From NCBI RefSeq assembly GCF_014534745.1, contig NZ_JACVVP010000045.1, forward strand, positions 1 through 61,401: a stretch of DNA of 61,401 nucleotides, written 5' to 3'. The first letter of the stretch is position 1. Each line of letters starts with the position of its first letter. A model generated the notes under the pieces. It worked only from the letters and a program-made list of their open reading frames with translations, did no database searches and had not been told where the DNA came from. Origin of the DNA: Flammeovirga sp. EKP202. GTDB lineage: Bacteria; Bacteroidota; Bacteroidia; Cytophagales; Flammeovirgaceae. The position numbers were made by a program, and so were the translations under genes. Shown here piece after piece: positions 44,513-55,103 of the stretch.

Positions 44513-44780
44513 ACTGTACAACATAAGAATTGGAGAAATTCAAAAAGCTCAAAAGTATATCTTTTTAAGTGGTATCGAAAAAGAAGAGACCATCAGTTAT
44601 AACACGATCTTTTTCAATCAGTTAAAAAATGGACATGGAAACCAGATTGTTGGAAAGAGCAACATACCATTTGTAGAAAAAAGAAACAGGAATAAAATCC
44701 CAAGACAACTTAAGCAAAGACTTAAGGAGTTAGATGCTCCTGAATGGCTTACAAGGGATGATATCATAAAATTAAAGTAA
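44499..44780 (+). pseudogene. 3' fragment of a broken gene at the array's right edge
   Basis: An open frame of 93 codons ends at TAA 44778-44780 and has no start codon near its beginning. It reads RYALYNIRIGEIQKAQKY and continues to RNKIPRQLKQRLKELDAPEW and a final TRDDIIKLK. The coding look begins exactly at the GTTATGC cassette boundary, so the N-terminal part is missing. It is probably the tail of a gene cut by cassette insertion or deletion. The family is not recognised. Confidence 0.55.
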
Positions 44781-44807
44781 TGAGTTACAAACTCATTCAA
44801 TAAACAA

Positions 44808-44841
44808 GTTCTGAGTGATGCTATCGCTTAACACACAGAAC
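44808..44841. repeat. Dispersed palindromic element, copy B
   Basis: The outer arms are GTTCTG and CAGAAC, with a core GTGATGCTATCGCTTAACAC. The core matches the copies at 34310, 46613 and 46729. Confidence 0.65.
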
Positions 44842-44851
44842 AGTGAAGAAA

Positions 44852-44894
44852 GTAGTCCACAAGAACGTTATAACGCAACATCCTTGTGGACTAC
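44852..44894 (-). terminator. Hairpin after the cytochrome gene
   Basis: A 12-bp perfect stem (44852-44863 with 44883-44894) lies 30 bases beyond the cytochrome stop. The T-run is weak (TTTCTTC), so it may act as a terminator or mRNA stabiliser. Confidence 0.5.
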
Positions 44895-44924
44895 ACTCTA
44901 ATCAATAACTGCAAAAACTCCCTC

Positions 44925-46358
44925 CTACTGAATCGTCCTCAAAATATTATCCACATCAATTTTCAAAGGCGTCCCCGCTTTTAACTCCAACGGTATACTT
45001 TCACTGTAGTAGTCTCCCTTTCCGGGGATCATGTCTTGGTTATTATCTACCACAAAAGTCAAATAGCATTTTCCCTCATGCAGGTAAGTCAGTTGGAAGT
45101 CATTTTGACTTTTGGAGATTTCTGGGAAAAGAAGTATTTCGTCCATCATCTTTTTGGCGATGTAACCGTACTCCGTTTTGAAGTTGCCTTGACTGTCCGT
45201 AAGAGGTGTTCTCGATAAGTAAACACTGATTTTGTTGTCTTTACTGAGGTCTGTTCTTTTGAAAGAGAGATCTACAGTGACAATGTTTTCGATATCATTG
45301 ATCTGAATGGGATCTTGGGCGAGCGTTCCTAACTCTTCATAGCTCATATCCCCTGCCTGCATCATATAAGTGGCTGAGGTGACGATAGGATATTGCTCTC
45401 CCCAGTCGGCCAAAGGCATTCCATTTGGAAAATGCTTTACGACTTCCTTTGTGGGGAAGTTATATTTTTCGGATGCCTTTTGTGCTAAGTCAGAATGAGC
45501 CAATTGTCCATTAAATTCCATGTGCTTACTTGGTTTGTTAGAGCCCATTCTACTGGTATAAGAAACCATTTTTATTTTGTTTTCCTTAAAACTCACCTTT
45601 ACCCACATGATATCTTTTCCACCATAAGCATCAACAAAAAGGTATTCGTTGTTTTCAGCTTCGGTCAATACAAAATAGCTTGTACGGTAAATGTCGGCTA
45701 GAATTCCCCCGTTTCTAAGCATAATGGTTTTTACACCTTTATACTCCGCCACAAAGAATGTATTGAATAAATTGCCCATGGTACCACCCTCAAAAAGGCC
45801 ATGCACTTGTGAGGTATTAATGGCTCTAAAATCAAAGGCAAACCAAGGAATATTCTGACCAAGCAAAAACATATCTCCTACCCAATGTCCTTGCATTTTT
45901 TGCATAAAATCAAATCCTTCATGATCTATATTGATGGCGGTAATTTCTGGGGCTTTATAATACATGGTAGATGTTTTTACAGTGGTATTTGGATTCGTGT
46001 TACCTTCTAATGGGAAATTCTTCTCTGCCCATTCTTTCAACTTCAAACGATCCTCTTTTGTCATCAGACCACTTTGAGGCATTGGGTTAGAAGCGTTGTT
46101 GATTCTATTCAAAAGCCCTCTATTTTTTACGGCTTCCACAAGGTTATCATACGTCGTTAAATCCATTCCGGCACTTGGAGTTTCCCCCGAATGACAGTAA
46201 AAGCAATTGTTATCCACAATCTGCTTGATATTCCCATTGTATGAAACGGCTGCTAATTGAACCTCTATATCTTGATCCTGCGTATTCATCGTTTTACAAG
46301 AAGAAACGCCTAGTCCGATCAGCAAAAAAGAGAGTAGCTTTTTATTGAATAATTTCAT
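44925..46358 (-). CDS. Lipoprotein with a c-type haem domain
   Basis: This 477-residue envelope protein has a lipobox GVSSC (Cys21) and one haem-attachment motif CFYCH at residues 52-56, with a likely Met ligand in NPMPQSG near 90. That first ~120 residues look like a small cytochrome c. The remaining ~350 residues are a beta-rich domain of unknown function containing GHWVGDMFLLG and WFAFDFRAI. The combination suggests a surface redox or sugar-linked protein, but no function is recognised. It sits beside a palindrome-rich gap and has no operon partner. Confidence 0.75.
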   Translation of the reverse strand: MKLFNKKLLSFLLIGLGVSSCKTMNTQDQDIEVQLAAVSYNGNIKQIVDNNCFYCHSGETPSAGMDLTTYDNLVEAVKNRGLLNRINNASNPMPQSGLMTKEDRLKLKEWAEKNFPLEGNTNPNTTVKTSTMYYKAPEITAINIDHEGFDFMQKMQGHWVGDMFLLGQNIPWFAFDFRAINTSQVHGLFEGGTMGNLFNTFFVAEYKGVKTIMLRNGGILADIYRTSYFVLTEAENNEYLFVDAYGGKDIMWVKVSFKENKIKMVSYTSRMGSNKPSKHMEFNGQLAHSDLAQKASEKYNFPTKEVVKHFPNGMPLADWGEQYPIVTSATYMMQAGDMSYEELGTLAQDPIQINDIENIVTVDLSFKRTDLSKDNKISVYLSRTPLTDSQGNFKTEYGYIAKKMMDEILLFPEISKSQNDFQLTYLHEGKCYLTFVVDNNQDMIPGKGDYYSESIPLELKAGTPLKIDVDNILRTIQ

Positions 46359-46456
46359 GTTTTGTCAGGTGTATTTTGTTGATGATGTAAAGGTAAGAGG
46401 AGAAAATGCGGGATTTTTTGATCTAAGTCAAAAAGTAAAAAATTGATATAACGTGC

Positions 46457-46553
46457 ACCACGACTGAAGTCGTGGGCTATTGATATTGACTCCGTAAACA
46501 CTAAAGTGATGTTTCCGCAAGAAACCTTCAAGACTTCAGTCTTGAAAAGGTTT
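46457..46553. repeat. Cluster of three tandem hairpins
   Basis: Three perfect or near-perfect hairpins follow each other: 46458-46475 (8-bp arms), around 46497-46515 (AAACACT with AGTGATGTTT), and 46522-46553 (9-bp perfect core, extended by AAACC and GGTTT). None has a terminator T-run. Confidence 0.6.
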
Positions 46554-46564
46554 AAGTATCACCT

Positions 46565-46582
46565 GAGGGGCTGTCGCAAAAC
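46565..46582. repeat. 18-bp dispersed repeat, copy 2
   Basis: This is the exact reverse complement of 49-66. Confidence 0.5.
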
Positions 46583-46612
46583 CATCAAAAATTCCAAATA
46601 CTTTTTATATCG

Positions 46613-46640
46613 CAAGTGTTAAGCCGATAGGCGCCACTTG
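46613..46640. repeat. Dispersed palindromic element, copy C (reverse)
   Basis: The outer arms are CAAGTG and CACTTG. On the minus strand the core reads GTGGCGCCTATCGGCTTAACAC, related to the copies at 34310, 44808 and 46729. Confidence 0.6.
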
Positions 46641-46650
46641 TGATGACTTA

Positions 46651-46722
46651 TTGGCGAAGTCTCCTGACTTCGAAATGAATGGAAATGTGGTATTTATACT
46701 CGAAGTCGGGAGACTTCGCCAA
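46651..46722. repeat. Long inverted repeat with 23-bp arms
   Basis: Bases 46651-46673 pair with 46700-46722 with a single mismatch. The sequence is G+C-rich relative to its surroundings and contains no gene. Confidence 0.65.
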
Positions 46723-46728
46723 AGATCA

Positions 46729-46762
46729 GTTCCAAGTGACGCTAGCGCTTAACACTTGAAAC
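46729..46762. repeat. Dispersed palindromic element, copy D
   Basis: Outer arms GTTcCAAGTG and CACTTGaAAC enclose the core GTGACGCTAGCGCTTAACAC, the clearest example of the element. Confidence 0.65.
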
Positions 46763-46773
46763 ATGGTGATTTC

Positions 46774-46801
46774 TTCCCTCTTCCCTCTTCCCTCTTCCCT
46801 C
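46774..46801. repeat. Heptamer tandem repeat
   Basis: TTCCCTC is repeated exactly four times just after the stop of the Crp gene (minus strand). A related CCTCCCTC stretch lies inside the gene's last codons. Confidence 0.8.
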
Positions 46802-46811
46802 AAAAAAAATC

Positions 46812-47381
46812 TTACTTTTCCCTCCTCCCTCTCAACCTACTCAAAGTCTCCTGAGAAATCCCTAAAAAAGAAGCGATCAAGCCCAGTTTTACCCTTAATT
46901 CTATCTGTGGAAAGTAGCTTTGCAAGACCTCATATTTCTGTTTTGCGGTGAGGAAGGACCAATTTTTTGACATCTGATCTATGATCATCAACATCTCTTC
47001 AGATAGTAATCGGGCAAAAGTATTGAATTCGGGAAATTCAAGAATCAGTTTTTGATAATCCGTATAACTAATGCGGTATAACTCACAATCTTCTAAACAT
47101 TCTATGGCTTCAAAACTAGGTTGCTGTCCATAGAAACTGTACCAAGCAGTGATAAAGTGGTTTTCTGTATAGAACCAAGAACTTATCTGTTTTCCATCAT
47201 GATAATAATAATTATGTAATACCCCTTTATCTATAAAATAAAGAAAACGTGCAGTGGTGCCCTCTTCCAAAATTATTGTCCCTTTTTGTATTATCACTTT
47301 TTGAAAAGATGTTTCAAGAGCTGTTTTTAGAGGTGGAGTTATTGTAATTTTTTCAGCTATTGTGTTGAGTAAGTTTTGCAT
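46812..47381 (-). CDS. Crp/Fnr-family transcriptional regulator
   Basis: This 189-residue regulator has the beta-roll (TIILEEGTTARFLYFIDKG) and the C-terminal helix-turn-helix (LGLIASFLGISQETLSRLRG). The residues that bind cAMP in E. coli Crp are not evident, as in most Bacteroidota relatives, so the signal is unknown. The downstream tail ends RREK next to a heptamer repeat. It is divergent from the SDR at 47454, a common arrangement for a regulator and its target. Confidence 0.9.
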   Translation of the reverse strand: MQNLLNTIAEKITITPPLKTALETSFQKVIIQKGTIILEEGTTARFLYFIDKGVLHNYYYHDGKQISSWFYTENHFITAWYSFYGQQPSFEAIECLEDCELYRISYTDYQKLILEFPEFNTFARLLSEEMLMIIDQMSKNWSFLTAKQKYEVLQSYFPQIELRVKLGLIASFLGISQETLSRLRGRREK

Positions 47382-47453
47382 GAGTAGAAATCAATAAGAT
47401 TTAGACGCTAGAACAGAAGTAATTTATTAAATTAGACAAACTATAATTCAAAA

Positions 47454-48251
47454 ATGAAAAAAACTATTCTTATCACCGGAAGTACTGATGGTATCGGTAA
47501 ACTTGCTGCTTTGAAATTAGCGAAAGATGGTCATTCTGTATTTATACATGGCAGAAGTGCATCAAAAGTAAACGCAGTCATTGAAGCTATTCAAAAAGAG
47601 AGCCATAATCAAAATGTAGAGGGTTTTGTCGCTGACTTATCAGAACTAGATCAAGTGGAGCAATTGGTGACTGCTATTTTACAAAAAGTGCATCACCTTG
47701 ATGTTTTAATCAATAATGCTGGTGTTTATAAAAGTCCTCAACCCACCAACTCCAAAGGATTAGATCTCCGTTTTGTGGTTAATTACCTCTCTCCTTACCT
47801 ACTTACAGAAAAGCTGTTACCTATTATAAAAGGAGAAGATGCACGCATTATCAATCTCAGTTCTGCAGCACAATCTCCTGTTTCGTTATCGGCATTGGAG
47901 GGAAAAGAAACCTTATCTGAAAATACCACTTATGCTCAAAGTAAATTAGCACTAACGATGTGGAGTTTTGACCTTTCCAGAAAAGTAAATGACACTACGG
48001 TTATTGCGGTTAATCCGGGGTCTCTTTTAAATACAAGAATGGTGAAAGAGGCTTACGGTAAGCATTGGTCACCTGCAGATAAAGGTGGAGATATTCTTTA
48101 TGATTTGACGATGAAGGATGAACATAAACAACATTCAGGGGAATACTTCGATAATGATGCAGGACGTTACGGAAGAGCACACTCAGATGCTTATGATTCC
48201 GTAAAAATTGAGGCTTTAATTGTTCTCACAAAAACAATTCTAGCTTCTTAA
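47454..48251 (+). CDS. SDR-family oxidoreductase (retinol-dehydrogenase-like)
   Basis: This 265-residue short-chain dehydrogenase shows the NADP-type loop ITGSTDGIGKLAALKLA with an Arg-rich follow-up (HGRSASK), NNAGVYK, the Ser in INLSSAAQSPVS and Tyr-Lys in TYAQSKLAL. The substrate is unknown. Divergence from the Crp gene suggests control by that regulator, with about 70 bases between them. Confidence 0.88.
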   Translation: MKKTILITGSTDGIGKLAALKLAKDGHSVFIHGRSASKVNAVIEAIQKESHNQNVEGFVADLSELDQVEQLVTAILQKVHHLDVLINNAGVYKSPQPTNSKGLDLRFVVNYLSPYLLTEKLLPIIKGEDARIINLSSAAQSPVSLSALEGKETLSENTTYAQSKLALTMWSFDLSRKVNDTTVIAVNPGSLLNTRMVKEAYGKHWSPADKGGDILYDLTMKDEHKQHSGEYFDNDAGRYGRAHSDAYDSVKIEALIVLTKTILAS

Positions 48252-48347
48252 AGAGCTCCGGAAGGTGAAATTTATCACAATATTTCAAATTAAATTGCTA
48301 CACATATTGTATTAATTTATTAAAAGATTGAAAAAAAAATAGAATTT

Positions 48348-48375
48348 AAAGTATTGCATTCGGTTGCGATACTTT
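48348..48375 (+). terminator. Terminator downstream of the SDR gene
   Basis: An 11-bp stem with one mismatch (48348-48358 with 48364-48374) is followed by T-rich DNA, about 97 bases after the stop. Nothing else is seen in 48252-48560. Confidence 0.6.
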
Positions 48376-48560
48376 TTTTATTTGTTGCCCCCAAAATAGT
48401 CGTCTTTTATTCATCATTTTCACTTAACTTTAAGTATCAAGTCAAGACTAATGTGAAAGAAAAATCTACTATTGTTCTAGTGACTATTCGCCTAAAAAAC
48501 AAATTGATAGTTGCCTATTAAGGCTGTAAACGTACAACAATAAGCGGTGTTTATGTGCAA

Positions 48561-48568
48561 TAATTTTG
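48561..48568 (+). promoter_or_regulatory. Promoter box of the pullulanase gene
   Basis: TAATTTTG matches TAnnTTTG and lies 44 bases before the ATG at 48613. No clear -33 TTG is found. Confidence 0.4.
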
Positions 48569-48612
48569 TCTTGGTACTTATTAGCACAATCTCAATATTT
48601 ATACATTCGAAA

Positions 48613-51288
48613 ATGAAAAAAAACGTACTTATTTTTGCTTTCCTTGTAATGTCAATCCTCGGATATGGACAATCATTTACAGGACAGCAGGTGAAGCAAG
48701 GCTACGCGGTTTTTAGTGATGAAGTTTCCTTTATTTTTGATGAAGGCATCTACAATAAAAAACCAAATAAAGTAGTCGTTACTGGTTCTTTTAGAGGTTG
48801 GGATACTAACATGGATAATGAAGAGTGGCAACTTAAAAAGATTGGTGGTCAATGGATTCTAACATTCAACAACAAAGACTTTAAAGTAATTTCTCCTCAA
48901 GCTGAATTCAAGTTCAGAATCAATGAAGGCGAATGGCTAAGTCCTACTGATGTATCTCCAAACATTAATGCCGGCAACTTAGTATTCATGCAAAATACTA
49001 TTCTTCCAGGCCTTAAAGCAGAACTAAAAAATGAAAGATTAATCTGGGCAAATGTAGTCGGTGAAAGGCCTTTGAACCCTGAAGCCTATGTTATCACTTC
49101 TGCAGCAGGTGATACCATCAAAGTAAAAGGTGTTTTACCTAACGAAGCAACAACAACATTGATTATTCCTGAAGTCCCTTTGGATAAAAAGAGAGTGTAT
49201 TACTTACATATTCCTTCTCAAAAATTATCCGCTTTATGTTCTTATGATGGGTGGTTTAGAGAAACTTTCTCAACAAAAGAGCTAGGTGCTAACATCGATG
49301 ATGGCAAAACTTCAGTACGCCTTTTTGCCCCAAGAGCTACTTTAGTAAAACTTTATTTATACAAAGATAAAGATGACACCAAAGCGTATGAAGTGATTGA
49401 CATGAAAGAAGATGAAGATGGCGTTTGGGAAGCGTTCTTTGATAAAGATCTTCATGGTGTGTGGTATGATTTTACGATTCACGGACACCAAGATCCGGGT
49501 AACTTATTTTATGAAACAACAAAAGCACACGTTTCTGACCCTTATACTCGTGTAAGTGATGATACTTGGGGTAAATGTAGAATCTGGCATAGAACAACTC
49601 CTGCTACTCCTTTGGCAAGCGGAATTCCTGCCATGGAAGATGTAATTGCTTATGAAGTACACGTACAAGATTTTACAGACCGTTTGCCGGTAGATGAAAG
49701 CATCAAAGGACGTATTCCAGCGGTTACAAAAAGAGGATTGAAGAATTCAAAAGGTCAGAAAATTGGTTTTGATTACTTATTGGATTTAGGAATCAATGTG
49801 GTTCACTTAATGCCGATTCAAGAGTACCTACACTACCCTACTGATGACTGGAAAGCTTCTTTTGAGAATGACGAGTACATGATTTCGCAAGGTGTAAGTG
49901 AAGAGAATTACCAGTGGGGTTACAGAACTTCTCACGCTATGGCGGTGGAAACAAGATACCGTACTGTAGGCAAAGAACCTGGTGAGGAACGCAATGAATT
50001 CAGAGATCTTGTTCAAGCATTCCATGACGAAGGTGTAGCGGTAATTATTGATATTGTACCAAACCACACTGCGGAGAACATGGACGGCAATGCCTGGACC
50101 TTCAACTTCAACGGAATCGACAAACAATATTATTATAGAACAAAAGATCTTGAGCATATTGGTGATTACGGTAATGAAGTGAAAACTGAAAACCGTCCAA
50201 TGACGCAAAGATGGTTGATCGACCAATGTCAGTATTACATTAAAGAATTTGGTATTGATGGTTTCCGTATCGACTTGGCTGGTCAAGTGGATCAACAAAC
50301 TTTGATTGCTTTAAAAGAGGCAATCGGTCAAGATAAAATCGTTTATGGTGAGCCTTGGATTGGTTCTAATGATCCTGAATTTGAAGCAAACCCTTCATGG
50401 GATTGGTACAAAGAAGACTCTCCTATTACATTCTTCCAAGATGATTCGCGTAGTGCTTTTAAGGGTCCTGTATTTAAATTGACAGATCCTTTGACAGACC
50501 GTGGATGGGCTGGTGGTAAAACTAGCGACCGTGAAGGTGTGATGAAAGGATTAGAAAATTCAAATAAAGAAGATAAAACACCTAACTCTGGTATCACTTA
50601 CTTAGATATCCACGATAATTTCACTTTATCAGATCAGTTTGGTGGTGAGAAATTCGATGGTCGTACAAGCGTAGATCAAGACAACTACAAGATCGCCGTA
50701 ACGCTTTTATATACTTCATTGGGACCATTGGTAACCAATGGTGGTTCTGAAATCATGCGTTCTAAAGCTGATGCTCCTTTGAAAGAGGTGGTGAAAACTA
50801 CGAACAAAGGATACAAAGTGTACATGCACGGTTATAGAGACACTTACAACCACCGTACAGCCAATCAGTACGCTTGGGAAACAGTTGGCCAAACACCGCA
50901 AGCTGGGAATACAAACGACTACAAAAACATGTTTGCATTCTGGAAAGGCATGAACGAATTCAGACTTTCAGAGTATGGTAAAGTATTTAGAATTGCTGAA
51001 AAAGCTCCTGAAGGCTACTATCAGTTTATCACTCCTGAAGATGAACATCAATTGGGCTATATTGTAGATCAAAAAGTATTTGTATTGTTGAATACAGGTG
51101 ATGCTGAAGCTACGTTCAAAGACGTTCAATTACCTGCGGGTAACTGGAAATTGGTAGCCAACAATGATGCTGTCAACATCAAGAAAGGTGTGAAAGATCA
51201 AAAGAACCTTCGTAAATTAAAAGGTGGATCTTCAGCAGATATTACTGTTCCTGCTGTTTCATTGAAAGTTTGGGTGAAAGTGGACTAA
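48613..51288 (+). CDS. Secreted type I pullulanase-like GH13 enzyme
   Basis: This 891-residue protein has a signal peptide (MKKNVLIFAFLVMSILGYG) and should debranch alpha-1,6 links in glycogen- or pullulan-like glucans outside or in the periplasm. An N-terminal glycan-binding beta domain of about 100 residues is followed by a CBM48-like domain (KTSVRLFAPRATLVKLYLY). The GH13 barrel contains YQWGYRTSHAMAVE (pullulanase-type), IIDIVPNHTAEN (region I), DGFRIDLAG (region II, nucleophile), IVYGEPWIG (region III) and YLDIHDNFTL (region IV). The start at 48613 gives the signal peptide; the frame extends 22 codons upstream. It has a terminator. No T9SS tail is present. Confidence 0.88.
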   Translation: MKKNVLIFAFLVMSILGYGQSFTGQQVKQGYAVFSDEVSFIFDEGIYNKKPNKVVVTGSFRGWDTNMDNEEWQLKKIGGQWILTFNNKDFKVISPQAEFKFRINEGEWLSPTDVSPNINAGNLVFMQNTILPGLKAELKNERLIWANVVGERPLNPEAYVITSAAGDTIKVKGVLPNEATTTLIIPEVPLDKKRVYYLHIPSQKLSALCSYDGWFRETFSTKELGANIDDGKTSVRLFAPRATLVKLYLYKDKDDTKAYEVIDMKEDEDGVWEAFFDKDLHGVWYDFTIHGHQDPGNLFYETTKAHVSDPYTRVSDDTWGKCRIWHRTTPATPLASGIPAMEDVIAYEVHVQDFTDRLPVDESIKGRIPAVTKRGLKNSKGQKIGFDYLLDLGINVVHLMPIQEYLHYPTDDWKASFENDEYMISQGVSEENYQWGYRTSHAMAVETRYRTVGKEPGEERNEFRDLVQAFHDEGVAVIIDIVPNHTAENMDGNAWTFNFNGIDKQYYYRTKDLEHIGDYGNEVKTENRPMTQRWLIDQCQYYIKEFGIDGFRIDLAGQVDQQTLIALKEAIGQDKIVYGEPWIGSNDPEFEANPSWDWYKEDSPITFFQDDSRSAFKGPVFKLTDPLTDRGWAGGKTSDREGVMKGLENSNKEDKTPNSGITYLDIHDNFTLSDQFGGEKFDGRTSVDQDNYKIAVTLLYTSLGPLVTNGGSEIMRSKADAPLKEVVKTTNKGYKVYMHGYRDTYNHRTANQYAWETVGQTPQAGNTNDYKNMFAFWKGMNEFRLSEYGKVFRIAEKAPEGYYQFITPEDEHQLGYIVDQKVFVLLNTGDAEATFKDVQLPAGNWKLVANNDAVNIKKGVKDQKNLRKLKGGSSADITVPAVSLKVWVKVD

Positions 51289-51307
51289 TTCACTTTTATC
51301 AGCTCAT

Positions 51308-51346
51308 AAAAAACTCCTTTCCTGTTCCGGGGAAGGAGTTTTTTTT
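51308..51346 (+). terminator. Terminator of the pullulanase gene
   Basis: A stem of about 14 bp with one bulge (51308-51322 with 51331-51345) is followed by a run of T. Confidence 0.85.
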
Positions 51347-51412
51347 ATGATCAGAACCGACATCATTTTCATACTTACTATCTAGCAATCTATGTTACTA
51401 CGATTCAAAATA

Positions 51413-52381
51413 CTAATCCTTATTTCTTAATTCTGATGGAGGAAAACCATAAGCATCCTTAAATATCTTACTCATATAACCCACATTGGTAAAATTGAGA
51501 TCCATAGAGATTTCAGTCATGCTTTTGTTGGTTCTGTTGATTTGTCGGTAGGCTTCTTCTATTTTTTGTTGATTATAAAATTGTAAAATGGGTTTATCGA
51601 AAATAGATTTAAATACTCGGTTCAACTTAGAAATGCTCATTCCATATTTAAAACTCAAGTCTGACAAGTTGGGTTGTTGAGTGAAATCGGAGAGGTATTG
51701 TTCTTTCAATTGCATCATGATTTTCAAGTCATCCTCGTGAATATTTCTTTTGAAACCACTCGCTTCCTTCTCCATTTTCTCGCGGATCAAACCTATTATC
51801 TCCAAAGGCTTGGTAAAAAAGTGGATAGGTCTTCTTCGCTTTTTATCTAGATTAAAAATGATGGCATTGACTAAATTTTCTATTTCTACATCCAAAGGGA
51901 AATATTGAAACCACGGTGTTTCATCATGAATCAATTTTGAAATTTGACTGGTCTGTTTTCCCATAAATTTCTCATACAGACTTAATGAAAATACAATTGA
52001 AAGCCACTGACATTTGGTATTCAACGGGTACTCCACTTCAAAATTTTGCTTTGAATTATAGAAAAAAACACCCAAATTATTGAAATCGTGTTTTTGTTCA
52101 TCTCCTAAAAAAGAACCTGTAAAGCCTATTTTTAATGCGAAATAGGGTTCTTCATGATCTTGACGTACGCTCTTAAATAAAACAGGTTTTTGGAAATTTA
52201 AAGTTGAGATAGAGATATACAAATCATCTAAAAAGTTAAAAGAGTGTATATCTACCTCTGCCCAACTATTTTCTATTTTCAGGTTTTCACCATCCCATTC
52301 TCCCTTGAGGTCTTTGGCTACTTTTTGGTATGAAGATTCTTGAACTAATTCGTTTCCTTCAATGATGTAGTGATAATCCAT
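51413..52381 (-). CDS. AraC-family transcriptional regulator
   Basis: This 322-residue regulator has the AraC double helix-turn-helix over about residues 225-320 (NLSDLSFKYGMSISKLNRVFK, then TEISMDLNFTNVGYMSKIFKD). The N-terminal sensor has no clear family. It is divergent from katG across 348 bases, so it may control that gene. Compared with 16180-17163 it has the same size and layout, but the proteins are not near-identical. Confidence 0.87.
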   Translation of the reverse strand: MDYHYIIEGNELVQESSYQKVAKDLKGEWDGENLKIENSWAEVDIHSFNFLDDLYISISTLNFQKPVLFKSVRQDHEEPYFALKIGFTGSFLGDEQKHDFNNLGVFFYNSKQNFEVEYPLNTKCQWLSIVFSLSLYEKFMGKQTSQISKLIHDETPWFQYFPLDVEIENLVNAIIFNLDKKRRRPIHFFTKPLEIIGLIREKMEKEASGFKRNIHEDDLKIMMQLKEQYLSDFTQQPNLSDLSFKYGMSISKLNRVFKSIFDKPILQFYNQQKIEEAYRQINRTNKSMTEISMDLNFTNVGYMSKIFKDAYGFPPSELRNKD

Positions 52382-52646
52382 AGTTACTTTTTATTATTTT
52401 AAATATACTGTTTTCTAGTGATTTTATTTGGGTGTTTAAGTACTTAAAAAAGATGAATGAAAAGAGATAGGACTCCTATTTAAGTAAATTATATCTCAGT
52501 TTCTTCAATTTATACATTGAGATAAACCGAAGAGAAGGAAGTTTAGAAGCCGCACCCTTATAGTTTGACCAATCATCATCTTATAGTTATTACTTTATCT
52601 TATGACTTCATAAATAATATCAATTTTACTTATAAATATCTACCGC
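52382..52646. promoter_or_regulatory. Divergent control region between the AraC gene and katG
   Basis: There is no gene in this AT-rich stretch. It should contain the AraC-gene promoter on the minus strand. No operator repeat is obvious by eye. Confidence 0.35.
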
Positions 52647-52654
52647 TACCTTTG
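52647..52654 (+). promoter_or_regulatory. Promoter box of katG
   Basis: TACCTTTG fits TAnnTTTG and lies 75 bases before the ATG. A -33 TTG at proper spacing is not seen. Confidence 0.4.
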
Positions 52655-52720
52655 TAATACATTTCAGTCAAGGCAAGAAATTATCTACTAAAGCCTAAAT
52701 TTTATTACATAAAACTTTAA

Positions 52721-55009
<2,289 letters not shown>

Positions 55010-55035
55010 TCTATCGTTTTGTTTTTAAAATAGAG

Positions 55036-55070
55036 AAGGCTGTCTCATTGATTTATGAGACAGCCTTTTT
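55036..55070 (+). terminator. Terminator of katG
   Basis: A 12-bp perfect stem (55036-55047 with 55056-55067) is followed by TTTTT. Confidence 0.92.
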
Positions 55071-55103
55071 ATGTAAAGTCTGATAATAATTTGACTTTTT
55101 ATT

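Noticed and set aside
44852-44894. Hairpin considered as a fourth attC-like site
   Set aside because: The stem is perfect and the ends do not match any cassette start; it lies at the 3' end of the cytochrome gene and fits a terminator or stabiliser better.
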